Source: Nitrospira moscoviensis (GTDB taxonomy: Bacteria; Nitrospirota; Nitrospiria; Nitrospirales; Nitrospiraceae). From it: 64,000 bases of DNA. Every line of letters starts with the position of its first letter. Positions within the stretch are counted from its first letter, which is position 1. Both the position numbers and the translations under genes were made by a program. Positions 53,215 to 62,338 of this stretch are shown in pieces. The stretch covers positions 3,760,001 through 3,824,000 of the forward strand of contig NZ_CP011801.1 of NCBI RefSeq assembly GCF_001273775.1, given 5' to 3'. The notes beneath the pieces were generated by a model. That model worked only from the letters and a program-made list of their open reading frames with translations, had not been told where the DNA came from and made no database searches.

Positions 53215-54657
53215 CTCCAGAAACCGCTTCATGAGCAGGGAAAAATGCTGCCGTGGGATGCCGCTGCTTTCAGCCGCTTTGGTAATCACTCCGCCGGCAG
53301 CGGCCAACTTCTCCCGGAGATAGACTTTGGTGAATTCTTCGATCGCCCGCTCCTTGGCTTCGGCATAGGGTAAGGCGCTGAGACCGGCATGGCTTTCGGT
53401 GGCATGACTCGCCTCATGCCGGGGCAGGAGCGCCAGAATGTCACGCGCCCGGACCGTATCATCGGCCGCCAGCATGATGGCCTGCTCGATGACATTGCGC
53501 AATTCCCGGCCGTTGCCGGGCCAGTCGTACGCCATCAACGCTTCGATGGCCGATTCTTCGAAGTGGCACCGCGCCCGGCCCATTTCCCGGGTGAGGCGCA
53601 TGAGCAGGTGGCGCGCCATGACGGGAATGTCCGGCCGCCGTTCGCGAAGCGGCGGCACGGGAATCGAGACCACGGCCAGGCGGTAATAGAGATCCCGCCG
53701 GAACGTGCCGGCGCGCACGCGATCCTCCAGCGGCTGGTTCGTCGCGGCGATGAAGCGGATGTCGATGCGCCGCACGCGGGTCCCGCCGATCGGGCGCACT
53801 TCATTCTCCTCGAGCACGCGCAACAGCTTGGCTTGCAGCGTCAGCGGCAGCTCGCCGATTTCGTCGAGAAAGACCGTGCCGCCGTTGGCCAATTCGATCA
53901 ACCCCGGCTTCTCGGCCACCGCGCCGGTGAACGCGCCGCGCACGTGGCCGAACAGCTCGCTCTCCATCATGCCTTCGGGGATGGACGTACAATCGATCAC
54001 CTGAAACGGCCGGTCCCGCTCCGGACTTTGCTGGTGAACGGCCCGCGCGATCATCCCCTTGCCCGTCCCCGTTTCTCCGGTAATCAACACGGTCGAGCGC
54101 ACGCCCGCAGCCTCTTGGATGCTGCGCATGATGCGCTCGTAGGCCGCGCTCTCGCCGACCAGCGTGAGGGCGGCGGCTTCCTGGCGATCCTGTTGCTCGT
54201 AGACGGCGTGCCGCCGGAGAATTTCCGAGATCCGGATCGCGCGGTGGAGACGCATCCCCAGCGTCTCCGGCGTCACCGGCTTGATGACATAGTCGAACGC
54301 GCCGCGCCGCATGGCTTCCACGGCGGAGGCCACCGCATTCATGCGCGTCACGACCAGGACCGGCAGATTCCGGTCGATGGCTTGAATGCGGCTGAGCAGA
54401 TCCAAGCCGTCCATGCCGGGCAGCATCATGTCGGTCAGCACCAGATCCACCGCCTGCTCGCTCAACAGCTTCAGCGCGCCTTCCGCCGTCGGGCGGACCT
54501 CCATCTCGAAATCGCCGCCCAGCGGTTTCAGATCCGCCTCCTCCAGCGCGTGCAGCATCACCTCGACGTCCGTCGGATTGTCTTCGACGATCAGGATGGA
54601 GAAAGGCGCCTTCGGTCTTCGGCGGTCTGCAGGGCGGTCCAGAGCAGGTGCGGGCAT
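53191..54657 (-). CDS. NtrC-family regulator of nxr module 2
   Basis: Regulator of 488 aa: receiver (LIVEDNPTD, VLTDMMLPGMDG, IKPVTP; about 20-140), AAA+ domain with GETGTGKG (Gly where Glu is usual), [15 protein letters not shown] and WPGNGREL (Gly for Val), and a C-terminal HTH (ITKAAESSGIPRQHFSLLM). ATG 54657 after GGAGGA, 24 bases past the kinase stop. It is a paralogue of the module-1 regulator and the likely activator of nxrA copy 2. Confidence 0.93.
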   Translation of the reverse strand: MPAPALDRPADRRRPKAPFSILIVEDNPTDVEVMLHALEEADLKPLGGDFEMEVRPTAEGALKLLSEQAVDLVLTDMMLPGMDGLDLLSRIQAIDRNLPVLVVTRMNAVASAVEAMRRGAFDYVIKPVTPETLGMRLHRAIRISEILRRHAVYEQQDRQEAAALTLVGESAAYERIMRSIQEAAGVRSTVLITGETGTGKGMIARAVHQQSPERDRPFQVIDCTSIPEGMMESELFGHVRGAFTGAVAEKPGLIELANGGTVFLDEIGELPLTLQAKLLRVLEENEVRPIGGTRVRRIDIRFIAATNQPLEDRVRAGTFRRDLYYRLAVVSIPVPPLRERRPDIPVMARHLLMRLTREMGRARCHFEESAIEALMAYDWPGNGRELRNVIEQAIMLAADDTVRARDILALLPRHEASHATESHAGLSALPYAEAKERAIEEFTKVYLREKLAAAGGVITKAAESSGIPRQHFSLLMKRFLENETAEGQ

Positions 54658-54681
54658 GATGTCCTCCGTGATGGGGCTCGC

Positions 54682-56742
54682 TCAGTCCGTCATAGTCGTC
54701 GAAGAGGCCGGCGGCAGCGGCGCGTCGGGCGCGAACAGGCCGTCATGCAGCCAGGGAAGCGTAAACCGCACGGTGCAGCCGGCGCCTTCGTCGCCCTCGA
54801 TCCACACCGTCCCGCCATACAACTCCACGATGCGGTGGACGATCGTCAGTCCGATCCCGCTTCCTTCGGCATCCGACTGCCGCAGCCGCACGAACGGCTC
54901 GAACACCCGCGCGCGCTGCGCTTTGGGAATCCCGATGCCGTTGTCGCGCATGGCGAAGCAGACCATGTGCTCCCGGCGCTGGGCGCTGACATGGATGCGG
55001 ACCGGCCGGTCGGGGGCAGCATACTTGAGCGCGTTGGACACGACGTTGTCGAAGATCTGTCGCAGATAGGCGGCATGGCAGGCGACCATCGGCAAGCCCG
55101 TTTCCACGGTGACCCGCCCCTGTCGCCGTTCGAGATCGCCGGCCCACGCTTTGAGTACATCGGCGAGCACCAGCGCCGGATCCACGGCCCGGATGGGCCC
55201 GACCCCGGCTCCCACACGGGCCACCTCCAGGATGCCCTCGACCCGCTCGACCAGATCGCGCCCATTGTCCCGCAGGAGGCCCAGCCAGCGATCCACGCGC
55301 GCGTCCAGCTGGCCTTGATACTCGCGATAGATGAGCGCCGTCAGCTCCTGCATCCGCTGTCCGGGTCCTTTCAAATCATGCGCCAGCGTCCCGGCCAGAT
55401 ATTCCAGATGCCGCAGCCTCGCCAGCAATCCCTTCTGCCGTTCCTGCGCCGCCTCGTACAGGCGCGCATTGGCGATGGCGACGGCGGCCTGCTGCGCAAG
55501 CCCCACCGCCAGATGGGTGTGCCACTGCTCCGGCAGGCGGGCTTGCCGGCTCAAGAGCACCAGCACGCCGAACGACTCGCCCCGGCTCAACAGCGGCACG
55601 GCGATCATGCTGCTCCCCAGCAGGTTGCGCCGCACCACTTCGGGCCGTTGATCGCGCTGCAGATCGGACCCGTAGGCCACCCGGCGCGTTTCAAACGCCT
55701 GCACCGATACCGGGAATTCCTCCCAGAGCATGACGGATTTGTAGAGCCGTTCGTTCCACTCACCCGACGCGACTTCGACGACCCAACAGCCCATCTTGTC
55801 GTTCCGCAGCATCACGAGACAGACGTCGGCTTCCACGAGCTCGACGGCGCGATCGGTAATGCGCCGCAAGACGCCGTCCGCTCCGTCGGGGCCAATCGCG
55901 GTGATGTCCTGGCCGATGGCGGCCAGCGTTTCGAGTTCATGAATATGTGTCGCGACGCGGACCGCCATGTCACGGTACGCGTGAGCCAAGCGACCCAGTT
56001 CGTCCGTCGCCTGCCGCTCCGGGGGAACGAGCGCGGTGAAGTGACCGGGATCGACCTGCCGGCCGAACGCCGCGGCGGCGGACTGCAGCCGCGCGATCGG
56101 CTCGGTGATGGAACGGGCCAGCAGGCGCGATCCGATCCATCCGATCGCCAACAGGCCCGCCAACGCGCACCACAGTTCCGCAAAGGCCCAGGCCGACAAA
56201 CGCTCCGCCCGCCGATTCAACGCGCGCCGCACGACGTCCAAGCGGTCTTCGATGGCGCGCAGTTCCTTGCGGAGGCCATCCGACAACAGATGGCTCCGGA
56301 CGGCTTCGGCGGGCCGGGGCCGGGACTGCACGCCGGCGGTGAGCGTCCGCAGAGAAACCTGAAGATCCTGCAGCCGCGGGGCGAGCCCCCGCAACGCATC
56401 GGCGGCCGTGCTGCGGCTCGCCTCCACGGAGGCCATCTGCTGGAGCACGCGCGCCAACTCGGATTCGGCGGTCGTCAACGCGGTCGCGAATTCCGGCCGT
56501 TGGGTCAGGATGTAGCCGTGGTAGGCATCCTCGCCGTCGATGGCGAGCCGATGAATCACGTGAATATATTCGCGCGCCAGCAACACCGATTGGCGTTCCT
56601 GCTGAATCGCCAACAACCGGCTCGTGATGTAGAGGTGCAGTCCGAGAGACAGGAGGAGCGGCACGAGGAGGAGGCCGAGCACCGTCCAGACTTTGCGCTG
56701 AACGGTCAATCGACGCCACCATCCCGCTATCGAGGGCGCCAT
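54682..56742 (-). CDS. CHASE3-type sensor kinase of nxr module 2
   Basis: Kinase of 686 aa. A first membrane helix (about 12-35) is followed by a periplasmic domain (about 40-170) with DGEDAYHGYILTQRPEF, a CHASE3-like phrase, instead of the P-box of the module-1 kinase. Then a second helix, HAMP, GAF domain (about 300-440), HisKA (LAGTLAHDLKGPGQRMQELT) and HATPase (NVVSNALKYA, DNGIGIP, GSGIGLTIV). ATG 56742 has GAGGTG upstream; the ATG at 56760 does not. The input signal must differ from module 1, as judged from domains only. Confidence 0.92.
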   Translation of the reverse strand: MAPSIAGWWRRLTVQRKVWTVLGLLLVPLLLSLGLHLYITSRLLAIQQERQSVLLAREYIHVIHRLAIDGEDAYHGYILTQRPEFATALTTAESELARVLQQMASVEASRSTAADALRGLAPRLQDLQVSLRTLTAGVQSRPRPAEAVRSHLLSDGLRKELRAIEDRLDVVRRALNRRAERLSAWAFAELWCALAGLLAIGWIGSRLLARSITEPIARLQSAAAAFGRQVDPGHFTALVPPERQATDELGRLAHAYRDMAVRVATHIHELETLAAIGQDITAIGPDGADGVLRRITDRAVELVEADVCLVMLRNDKMGCWVVEVASGEWNERLYKSVMLWEEFPVSVQAFETRRVAYGSDLQRDQRPEVVRRNLLGSSMIAVPLLSRGESFGVLVLLSRQARLPEQWHTHLAVGLAQQAAVAIANARLYEAAQERQKGLLARLRHLEYLAGTLAHDLKGPGQRMQELTALIYREYQGQLDARVDRWLGLLRDNGRDLVERVEGILEVARVGAGVGPIRAVDPALVLADVLKAWAGDLERRQGRVTVETGLPMVACHAAYLRQIFDNVVSNALKYAAPDRPVRIHVSAQRREHMVCFAMRDNGIGIPKAQRARVFEPFVRLRQSDAEGSGIGLTIVHRIVELYGGTVWIEGDEGAGCTVRFTLPWLHDGLFAPDAPLPPASSTTMTD

Positions 56743-56940
56743 CAGACACCTCGCCGCCATGCCGTTCGGGATACGCCCTTCACTATGAAGCGCCGCAAGT
56801 CCTTATGCAAGGGTCTTCCCGTGTCTCCGGCGGTCCCCTCGACCCGTTCCCCGCCCAAGGGTGGAGCCGAGGGCGACTGTGCCGAGCGCACGCGGCGCTC
56901 TTGAACAAGGAATCGGCCGAAGGCCATAATTCATTTGTTT

Positions 56941-58455
56941 ATGACCCCGCGAGACACAGACTCGGCCCGCATCGGCTTCATCGCCGCGCTGCTCGGCGGA
57001 CTGTTTCTTCTCGACATTTTTACGCCGCTGGGGTTCGCCAACCATTTTCTGTACGCGACGGCGATCCTGATCGCAAGCGCGTCACGCATTCCCTGGATGC
57101 CGTGGGCGACGGCCGGGGCCGGGACCGCGCTCACCGCGGTCGCCACCTTCCTCTCCACCCCTTGGCCGGGACTCCCGCTGTGGATTCCCGTCGGGAACCG
57201 GCTGTTCACCATTACGGTCTTATGGGTCCTCGCCTGGTTCGCGGTGAAACGGCGGGAAGCGGAAACGGCCCTGGTGAAAGTAAATGAAGGACTCGAGGAA
57301 ACGGTCGCCGAGCGGACGCGGGAGCTGGCCGGCGTCAATCAGGCGCTCGTGTCGGAGATCACGGAACGCATGCAGGCCGAGCAGGCCTTCCGCATCTCCC
57401 AAGGGCGGCTGGCCGGCATTCTCGACATCGCCGAGGACGCCATCATCGTTATGGAGGAAGACCGGTCCATCGCCTTGTTCAATCAAGGCGCGGTCAAACT
57501 GTTCGGCTACGAGCCGGACGAGGTGCTGGGCGATTCCATCGATGGGCTGCTGCCCGAGCGCCATCGCGCCGACCATGCCGCCTATGTCTCCTCATTCGCG
57601 GACGCGGGCGACCTCCGCCATTTGCCGCAGCGTCTGGACCTGTTCGGCCTCCGGAAGGACGGAACGGAATTCCCGGCGGAGGCCACGATCTCCCGGCTCA
57701 CGGTGGGCCAGAAGACGACCTTCACCCTCATCCTCCGGGACATGACCGAGCGCCTTCGAACCGAGCGGCAATTGCAGTCCCTCACCAGTCAGCTCATGGC
57801 GGCGCAGGACGAGGAACGGCGGCGCATTTCCCGCGAGCTGCACGACGACATCAATCAGCGCCTGGCGCTCCTGGCCATCGAGCTGGGCCGTATGGAAGCG
57901 CAGCCGCCCCAGTCACCCGACCAGGCGCGCTTGGCTTTTCAATCGCTGACGCAGCGGCTGGCCGCCATTTCGGACGACGTCCGCCGCATGGCATACCAAT
58001 TCCATCCCTCCATCCTGGACGATCTGGGCCTGTTCGCGGCGCTCCAGTACCTGGCGGACGACTTTTCCGCGAAGACCGGCATCAAGACCATCGTGGTGCA
58101 GGAGGAGTGCGCCGAGCCCTTGCCGCGCGACATCGCCTCCTGCCTCTACCGCATTACGCAGGAAAGCTTAGCCAACGTCACCAAGCACGCGCGGACCTCC
58201 CGCGTCGAGCTGGAATTGACCTGCGACGGCCAAGCGGTTACCCTATCCATACACGACGGCGGGGTCGGATTTGATCTGGAGCAGGTCCGGACGCAGCATC
58301 TCGGACTCGGGCTCGTCAACATGCGCGAGCGGGTCCGTTCGGTGCACGGCCGGCTGGACATTCAATCGCAGCCCGGTCTGGGCACCCATATCGTCGTACA
58401 AATCCCTTTACCAGGAGCGCCCCATGAGTCATCCACGAGTGCTGCTAGCCGATGA
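56941..58455 (+). CDS. membrane PAS sensor kinase, HisKA_3 type
   Basis: Kinase of 504 aa: membrane part (about 10-105) with LLDIFTPLGFANHFLY, coiled coil (about 110-150), PAS domain (about 155-275), HisKA_3 (RRRISRELHDDINQRLA, DVRRMAYQFHPSILDDLGL) and HATPase (DGGVGF, GLGLVNMRER). It is a paralogue of the kinase at 30.6 kb but with a PAS domain inserted. The start is uncertain: ATG 56941 has no near ribosome site, and the TTG at 56935 is the alternative. Its regulator overlaps the 3' end. Confidence 0.92.
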   Translation: MTPRDTDSARIGFIAALLGGLFLLDIFTPLGFANHFLYATAILIASASRIPWMPWATAGAGTALTAVATFLSTPWPGLPLWIPVGNRLFTITVLWVLAWFAVKRREAETALVKVNEGLEETVAERTRELAGVNQALVSEITERMQAEQAFRISQGRLAGILDIAEDAIIVMEEDRSIALFNQGAVKLFGYEPDEVLGDSIDGLLPERHRADHAAYVSSFADAGDLRHLPQRLDLFGLRKDGTEFPAEATISRLTVGQKTTFTLILRDMTERLRTERQLQSLTSQLMAAQDEERRRISRELHDDINQRLALLAIELGRMEAQPPQSPDQARLAFQSLTQRLAAISDDVRRMAYQFHPSILDDLGLFAALQYLADDFSAKTGIKTIVVQEECAEPLPRDIASCLYRITQESLANVTKHARTSRVELELTCDGQAVTLSIHDGGVGFDLEQVRTQHLGLGLVNMRERVRSVHGRLDIQSQPGLGTHIVVQIPLPGAPHESSTSAASR

Positions 58456-59068
58456 TCACACCTTGGTGCTGGAAGGGTTCCGCCTGCTCCTTGAGGAACA
58501 CTGCGAGCTGGTCGGCACCGCCGAAGACGGCCGCGCGCTGCTGGAGGCGGCCGAGCGCCTGCAGCCCGAGCTCGTGCTGCTCGATATCTCCATGCCGCGC
58601 CTCAACGGCATCGACGCGGCGCGGATGCTCAAGAAACAATTTCCCGACATGAAGTTCATCTTCGTCACCATGCACGCCGATCCTTCTTACGTGAACGAAG
58701 CCTTCAAGGCCGGCGCGTCGGGGTATTTGCTCAAACGGTCGGCGGCGCAGGAGCTGGTTCAGGCCATCCAATCCGTGATGAAGGGCGACTACTATGTCAC
58801 GCCGCTCATCACCAAAGACGTCATCAGCACCTTCCTCACGATGGGCCGACCGAGGATTCCCGCGGCGGACGACCTCACGGCCCGGCAGCGGGAAATTCTC
58901 CAGCTGGTGGCGGAAGGCTATTCCGCCAAGGAAATCGCCAGCCAGCTCCAGCTGTCCCATCGGACCATCGAGTTCCACAAGGCCAAGATCATGGAATTGC
59001 TCAACCTGCATACGACGGCCGATCTGGTCAAATACGCCGTCGCCCACGGCTTGGTCACCGCTTCTTGA
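58424..59068 (+). CDS. NarL/LuxR-family response regulator
   Basis: Regulator of 214 aa: receiver (LLADDHTLVLEG, VLLDISMPRLNG, LKRSAAQEL) and LuxR-type HTH (LTARQREILQLVAEGYSAKEIASQLQLSHRTIEFHKAKI). ATG 58424 after CAGGAG, overlapping the kinase end by 32 bases. It is similar along its length to the 29.9-kb regulator, so the two pairs arose by duplication and could cross-talk. Confidence 0.93.
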   Translation: MSHPRVLLADDHTLVLEGFRLLLEEHCELVGTAEDGRALLEAAERLQPELVLLDISMPRLNGIDAARMLKKQFPDMKFIFVTMHADPSYVNEAFKAGASGYLLKRSAAQELVQAIQSVMKGDYYVTPLITKDVISTFLTMGRPRIPAADDLTARQREILQLVAEGYSAKEIASQLQLSHRTIEFHKAKIMELLNLHTTADLVKYAVAHGLVTAS

Positions 59069-59219
59069 GTTGGTTCGGATTCCCGTAGTCCCCGCCGCCG
59101 GCTTAGGTACATTCCACAGCCCCCACCGGTAGCTTCGCGCTCTCTCTCCGCCTCCGTCCTGCGTATGCTCGGCCGTACATGGCGCGGTGGCAACTCCCTA
59201 CATTGGACGAGGTGGTGCG

Positions 59220-59678
59220 ATGAAACGCCTACGCATTCTATTGGCCGACGACCATCCGCAGATCCTCACGTTGCTGCAGACGCTGCTGGAGCCCGACTAT
59301 CACGTCGTGGGGACGGCGGAGGATGGCCAGTCGCTCATCGCCGCCGCCCAGGCGCTGCGGCCTGACGTGGTGCTGACCGATGTCGACATGCCGGTCCTCA
59401 ACGGGATTGATGCGGTGCGGGAGCTGCACAAATTGGTGCCGGACTGCCGCGTGATCGTCCACACCTCGCACTGCGAGCCGGACATCATGGCGGCGGCCTT
59501 CGAAGCGGGCGCGGCCGGGTACTTGATCAAGGGCTCGTCGCAGTCGCTGGCGTCTTCCATTCGCACCGTCGTCGGCCATGTCTGGCAGGCACAGGAGTCA
59601 GCCGGTGCGGGCGCGACGGCGCCGTCCCGGCGGCTGTCTCGTCCGCTCGAAACGCCGTCGTCTCTTCAGCGGCTGTAG
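59220..59678 (+). CDS. single-domain response regulator
   Basis: Receiver of 152 aa (LLADDHPQ, VLTDVDMPVLNG, LIKGSS) with a disordered tail in place of an HTH, of the NarL receiver subtype. ATG 59220 after GAGGTGG. It lies downstream of the NarL-type pair and may compete for or buffer phosphate from that kinase (inferred). Confidence 0.88.
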   Translation: MKRLRILLADDHPQILTLLQTLLEPDYHVVGTAEDGQSLIAAAQALRPDVVLTDVDMPVLNGIDAVRELHKLVPDCRVIVHTSHCEPDIMAAAFEAGAAGYLIKGSSQSLASSIRTVVGHVWQAQESAGAGATAPSRRLSRPLETPSSLQRL

Positions 59679-59733
59679 CGGGATCATGTCGCCTCGGAGG
59701 ATGTCCCGTCCCACGAGCGAGAGTGAGGGCCCC

Positions 59734-59949
59734 ATGAAATGTGCGCGGTGTGCGAGCTTGGTGGTGACGGAAGTGTTTGTCGATTATCACGCGGACGGCG
59801 GCGGCATGTCGTTCCTGGGTTATCGTTGCCCGATTTGCGGCGATATCATGGACCCGACCATCCTGCGGCATCGGGATGGGGCCTGCGCGCCGACGCACAG
59901 CCATGCGCGACGGCGTCCCGGCCCCCTGCTGGTGGACGGCAGGCGGTAA
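59734..59949 (+). CDS. small zinc-ribbon protein, 71 aa
   Basis: MKCARC and CPICGD (two CxxC pairs) form a zinc ribbon; the tail is His/Arg-rich. ATG 59734 after GAGGG. It opens with the same MKCARC as the protein at 60.8 kb. Function unknown. Confidence 0.75.
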   Translation: MKCARCASLVVTEVFVDYHADGGGMSFLGYRCPICGDIMDPTILRHRDGACAPTHSHARRRPGPLLVDGRR

Positions 59950-59992
59950 GGCCGCGTGGGCAACCGATCGGATGGCGTTGTACTGGGGCATG

Positions 59993-60454
59993 ATGACTGT
60001 CTTCTCGTCCGAACGTCACGGCCTTTCGGAAGACGACTCGTGCACGGCGGCGGGGGCGCCTCAACGGGCGCAACGGCGCATCCTCGTCATCGACCACGAC
60101 GAGGCGGCGCGGCGGCTGCTGTGCGACCATCTCGGCGCCTTCGGATTCGACGTGGCGGCCGAAGACAACGGAGTGGCGGGGCTCGCCCGCCTTGCGGACG
60201 ACTGGGACCGCGCCCGCTTCCATGGATTGCTCGTGGAGCTGCGCATGCCGGTGCTGGGCGGCCTGGCCGTCCTCCAGGAGATGAATGAACGGTTCCCGAC
60301 CGTCCCGGTCATCGCCATGGCCGACGCCGCGCATGTCGCCAAATTGCGCCAGGCGGTGAAACTCGGAGCGCGGGAATATGTCATCAAACCCTTCGATGCG
60401 GAATTGCTTCGGCACAAGTGTCTGAGCGTGTTTGTGAACGATTCAGGCCCGTGA
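59993..60454 (+). CDS. degenerate receiver protein with Glu at the phospho-site
   Basis: Receiver-like protein of 153 aa: acidic patch VIDHDEA, Glu in LLVELRMPVLGG where the phospho-Asp is expected, Ala in IAMADAA where Ser/Thr is usual, and the Lys of VIKPFDA kept. The Glu may mimic the phosphorylated state, giving a constitutive partner. No output domain. The start could also be the ATG at 59972. Confidence 0.78.
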   Translation: MTVFSSERHGLSEDDSCTAAGAPQRAQRRILVIDHDEAARRLLCDHLGAFGFDVAAEDNGVAGLARLADDWDRARFHGLLVELRMPVLGGLAVLQEMNERFPTVPVIAMADAAHVAKLRQAVKLGAREYVIKPFDAELLRHKCLSVFVNDSGP

Positions 60455-60624
60455 GGTGCGCTCGACCGGACCCGGCTGGGTCAGAACATAGGCGTCTCGT
60501 ACGGAGCCCGTTCGGCCCAAGGCTCCACTGCCCCCTCTCCTGAACGGGATTCGGAGGGGCGCCTGTTGACCATCCTGACCCAGCCCCTTCCGGAGTCTCA
60601 CGCGGGGCAAGGCGGGGACCCGGG

Positions 60625-60780
60625 ATGCTGGCCCTGATCGCCCTATTCATGCTGACGCTGTTCACGTGGGGCGTCGCCATTTGGGCGACGATGGGCGAGG
60701 GCGAGCCGGCGCCCGACGAACAACCGGATGAGGGTGCGGCCCAGGAGGAGCAGCCGGCGGACCGGCACGAGGCGGCCTAG
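60625..60780 (+). CDS. 51-aa single-helix membrane protein
   Basis: One hydrophobic helix (residues 2-23) followed by an acidic, Pro/Glu-rich tail (EGEPAPDEQPDEG). The ribosome site is weak (GGGGACC). Similar to small cytochrome-assembly-like proteins in layout only. Confidence 0.5.
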   Translation: MLALIALFMLTLFTWGVAIWATMGEGEPAPDEQPDEGAAQEEQPADRHEAA

Positions 60781-60835
60781 ACGAGTGGGTGAAAGACACA
60801 CGGACGTTTGTCAACAGCCGGCAAAGGTGACGACC

Positions 60836-61147
60836 ATGAAATGCGCTCGCTGCGGAGGCCTTCAACTGTGGTCCCACTTCGCGAACCTGGGCAGCGCCGT
60901 GGGGGCCTGGGCGTATGACGGCTGGCGGTGCATGAATTGCGGCGATGTGGTGGATGCGTTGATTCTGGAGAATCGCAGTCTCCAGCAGGAGACGATCTCC
61001 GTCGCGCACCGCGTGCGGCCGTTCGGAGGCAATGTGGTCTGGCTGCGGGCCCGGCCGGACGCGTTGGACGACGACGCCGACTCGGACGACCCACCGGTGC
61101 CCCGCCGGGCCCAACACGAACGGCGCTCGCGCCAGATGGCCGGATAG
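60836..61147 (+). CDS. small zinc-ribbon protein, 103 aa
   Basis: MKCARCGG and CMNCGD zinc ribbon (CxxC about 3-6 and 34-37), then an Asp/Arg-rich tail. ATG 60836 after AAAGG. Paralogue of the 59.7-kb protein. Confidence 0.75.
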   Translation: MKCARCGGLQLWSHFANLGSAVGAWAYDGWRCMNCGDVVDALILENRSLQQETISVAHRVRPFGGNVVWLRARPDALDDDADSDDPPVPRRAQHERRSRQMAG

Positions 61148-61160
61148 CTTTGTCGCGGTG

Positions 61161-61571
61161 ATGATCTCTGGCTGGCAACGAGTGGCCGTCGGACTGGCAC
61201 TGCTGGGCACCGTCTCCGGCTGCGGCCCTTCCCAAACCAGGCCCGAGAATTCCGCCGTCCACGAGGTGCGGATCGAGGACGACGTGACGCCCACTCTCCT
61301 CTATGCCCAGCGAGGCGATGAGATCCGCTGGCATAACTTATTGCCGCATCCCGTGAAGCTCGGGCTTTTAGGCACCAACTGGCGCGATCATGTGGTGTGC
61401 CAGAAGGGGTTTCTGCGATTCGGGCAGGTGGACGACTTGGTCCTCATCCCGCCTCAGCAGTATGTGAGTCTCTGCTTCGCGCAACCCGGCACCGTCCGCT
61501 ACAACGTGTGGCTCGACCCGCAGAACCTCACCGGCTCCATGACGCCGACCTCGACCATACGCATCGATTGA
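61161..61571 (+). CDS. cupredoxin-like lipoprotein
   Basis: Lipoprotein of 136 aa: lipobox VSGC (Cys about 21), then a beta-rich domain with GDEIRWHNLLPHPVKLGLLG, CQKGF and LCFAQPGTVRYNVW, like a cupredoxin fold, though the usual Cys-x-x-His-x-Met triad is not clear, so copper binding is uncertain. No good ribosome site before ATG 61161. It ends 16 bases from a convergent gene. Confidence 0.65.
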   Translation: MISGWQRVAVGLALLGTVSGCGPSQTRPENSAVHEVRIEDDVTPTLLYAQRGDEIRWHNLLPHPVKLGLLGTNWRDHVVCQKGFLRFGQVDDLVLIPPQQYVSLCFAQPGTVRYNVWLDPQNLTGSMTPTSTIRID

Positions 61572-61587
61572 CCGGGTGCACGGTTTC

Positions 61588-61974
61588 TTACAAGGCCCGG
61601 TTCGGAATCAGCCGCTGCAGCTCGCGCATGACGGGCGCCACGTCGTCCGGATGGAAGTGGTCTCGCGTCAAGGCGCGCTGCAGGAGAGCCGATGCTTGGC
61701 GGGCGTACTCCTGAGCCGAGACGTGGTTGTCGGTGATCGACGCCTTGACCGCCTGCTCGACCAGATACGTGATGTCGTGCACGTCCCGTTGAATCGACGC
61801 CTGCTTGGAATGCCACTTCGGACTTTTCCTGGCCGCTTGCTTGAGCGCGACTTCGACCCGCGCGATCACCTCTTCGCGCGCGCGAGCCTCCACCAAGCCG
61901 ACGGCCGGCGGGAGCCCTCCCGCCAAGACCGTGGCGGGCGCGAGATGCATCAGCAACAACACCGTACAGATCAT
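61588..61974 (-). CDS. exported helical protein of unknown function, 128 aa
   Basis: Signal peptide (to about 20), then an all-helical, charged domain (VEARAREEVIARVEVALKQAARK). ATG 61974 after AAAGGGG. No family recognised. Confidence 0.65.
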   Translation of the reverse strand: MICTVLLLMHLAPATVLAGGLPPAVGLVEARAREEVIARVEVALKQAARKSPKWHSKQASIQRDVHDITYLVEQAVKASITDNHVSAQEYARQASALLQRALTRDHFHPDDVAPVMRELQRLIPNRAL

Positions 61975-62338
61975 GGACGCCCCTTTCAGTTGGAACCATG
62001 CCGAAGAATGATGGCCGCGGACAGCGGCGAGCAAGAGGAGTGCCACTCTGCACCCCACGCATTATGCGATTTGGGTAAGGAGATGCCGTATCGGCGTACA
62101 GACTCCGCCGCCGATTAAGACAAAATTGGACGTGCCCGGACGTCCGACGGCTCCGGCGGACGCTCACTGGTCAGTCTGTTGAGGTCCGCAGCAATCCGGA
62201 CGGTGCGCGCACGGGGAACAGGACAGGAACGGACATTGCCCCACTCCGTGCCCGCTGCGGCTCTGCGCCACTGGGGATTGTCCCGATGCCGGCGGCGGGT
62301 GTCCTGTTGCTAGAACACATATTCTATGAGGTGCCGTC

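Noticed and set aside
53389..56904. 1171-codon plus-strand open frame
   Set aside because: Covers the kinase and regulator of nxr module 2 in antisense; composition is Arg/His/Pro-rich shadow sequence.
61583..61592. TGTAAGA on the minus strand at the end of the 128-aa gene
   Set aside because: It contains the stop codon of that gene and no GAC follows at 15-17 bases; treated as chance.
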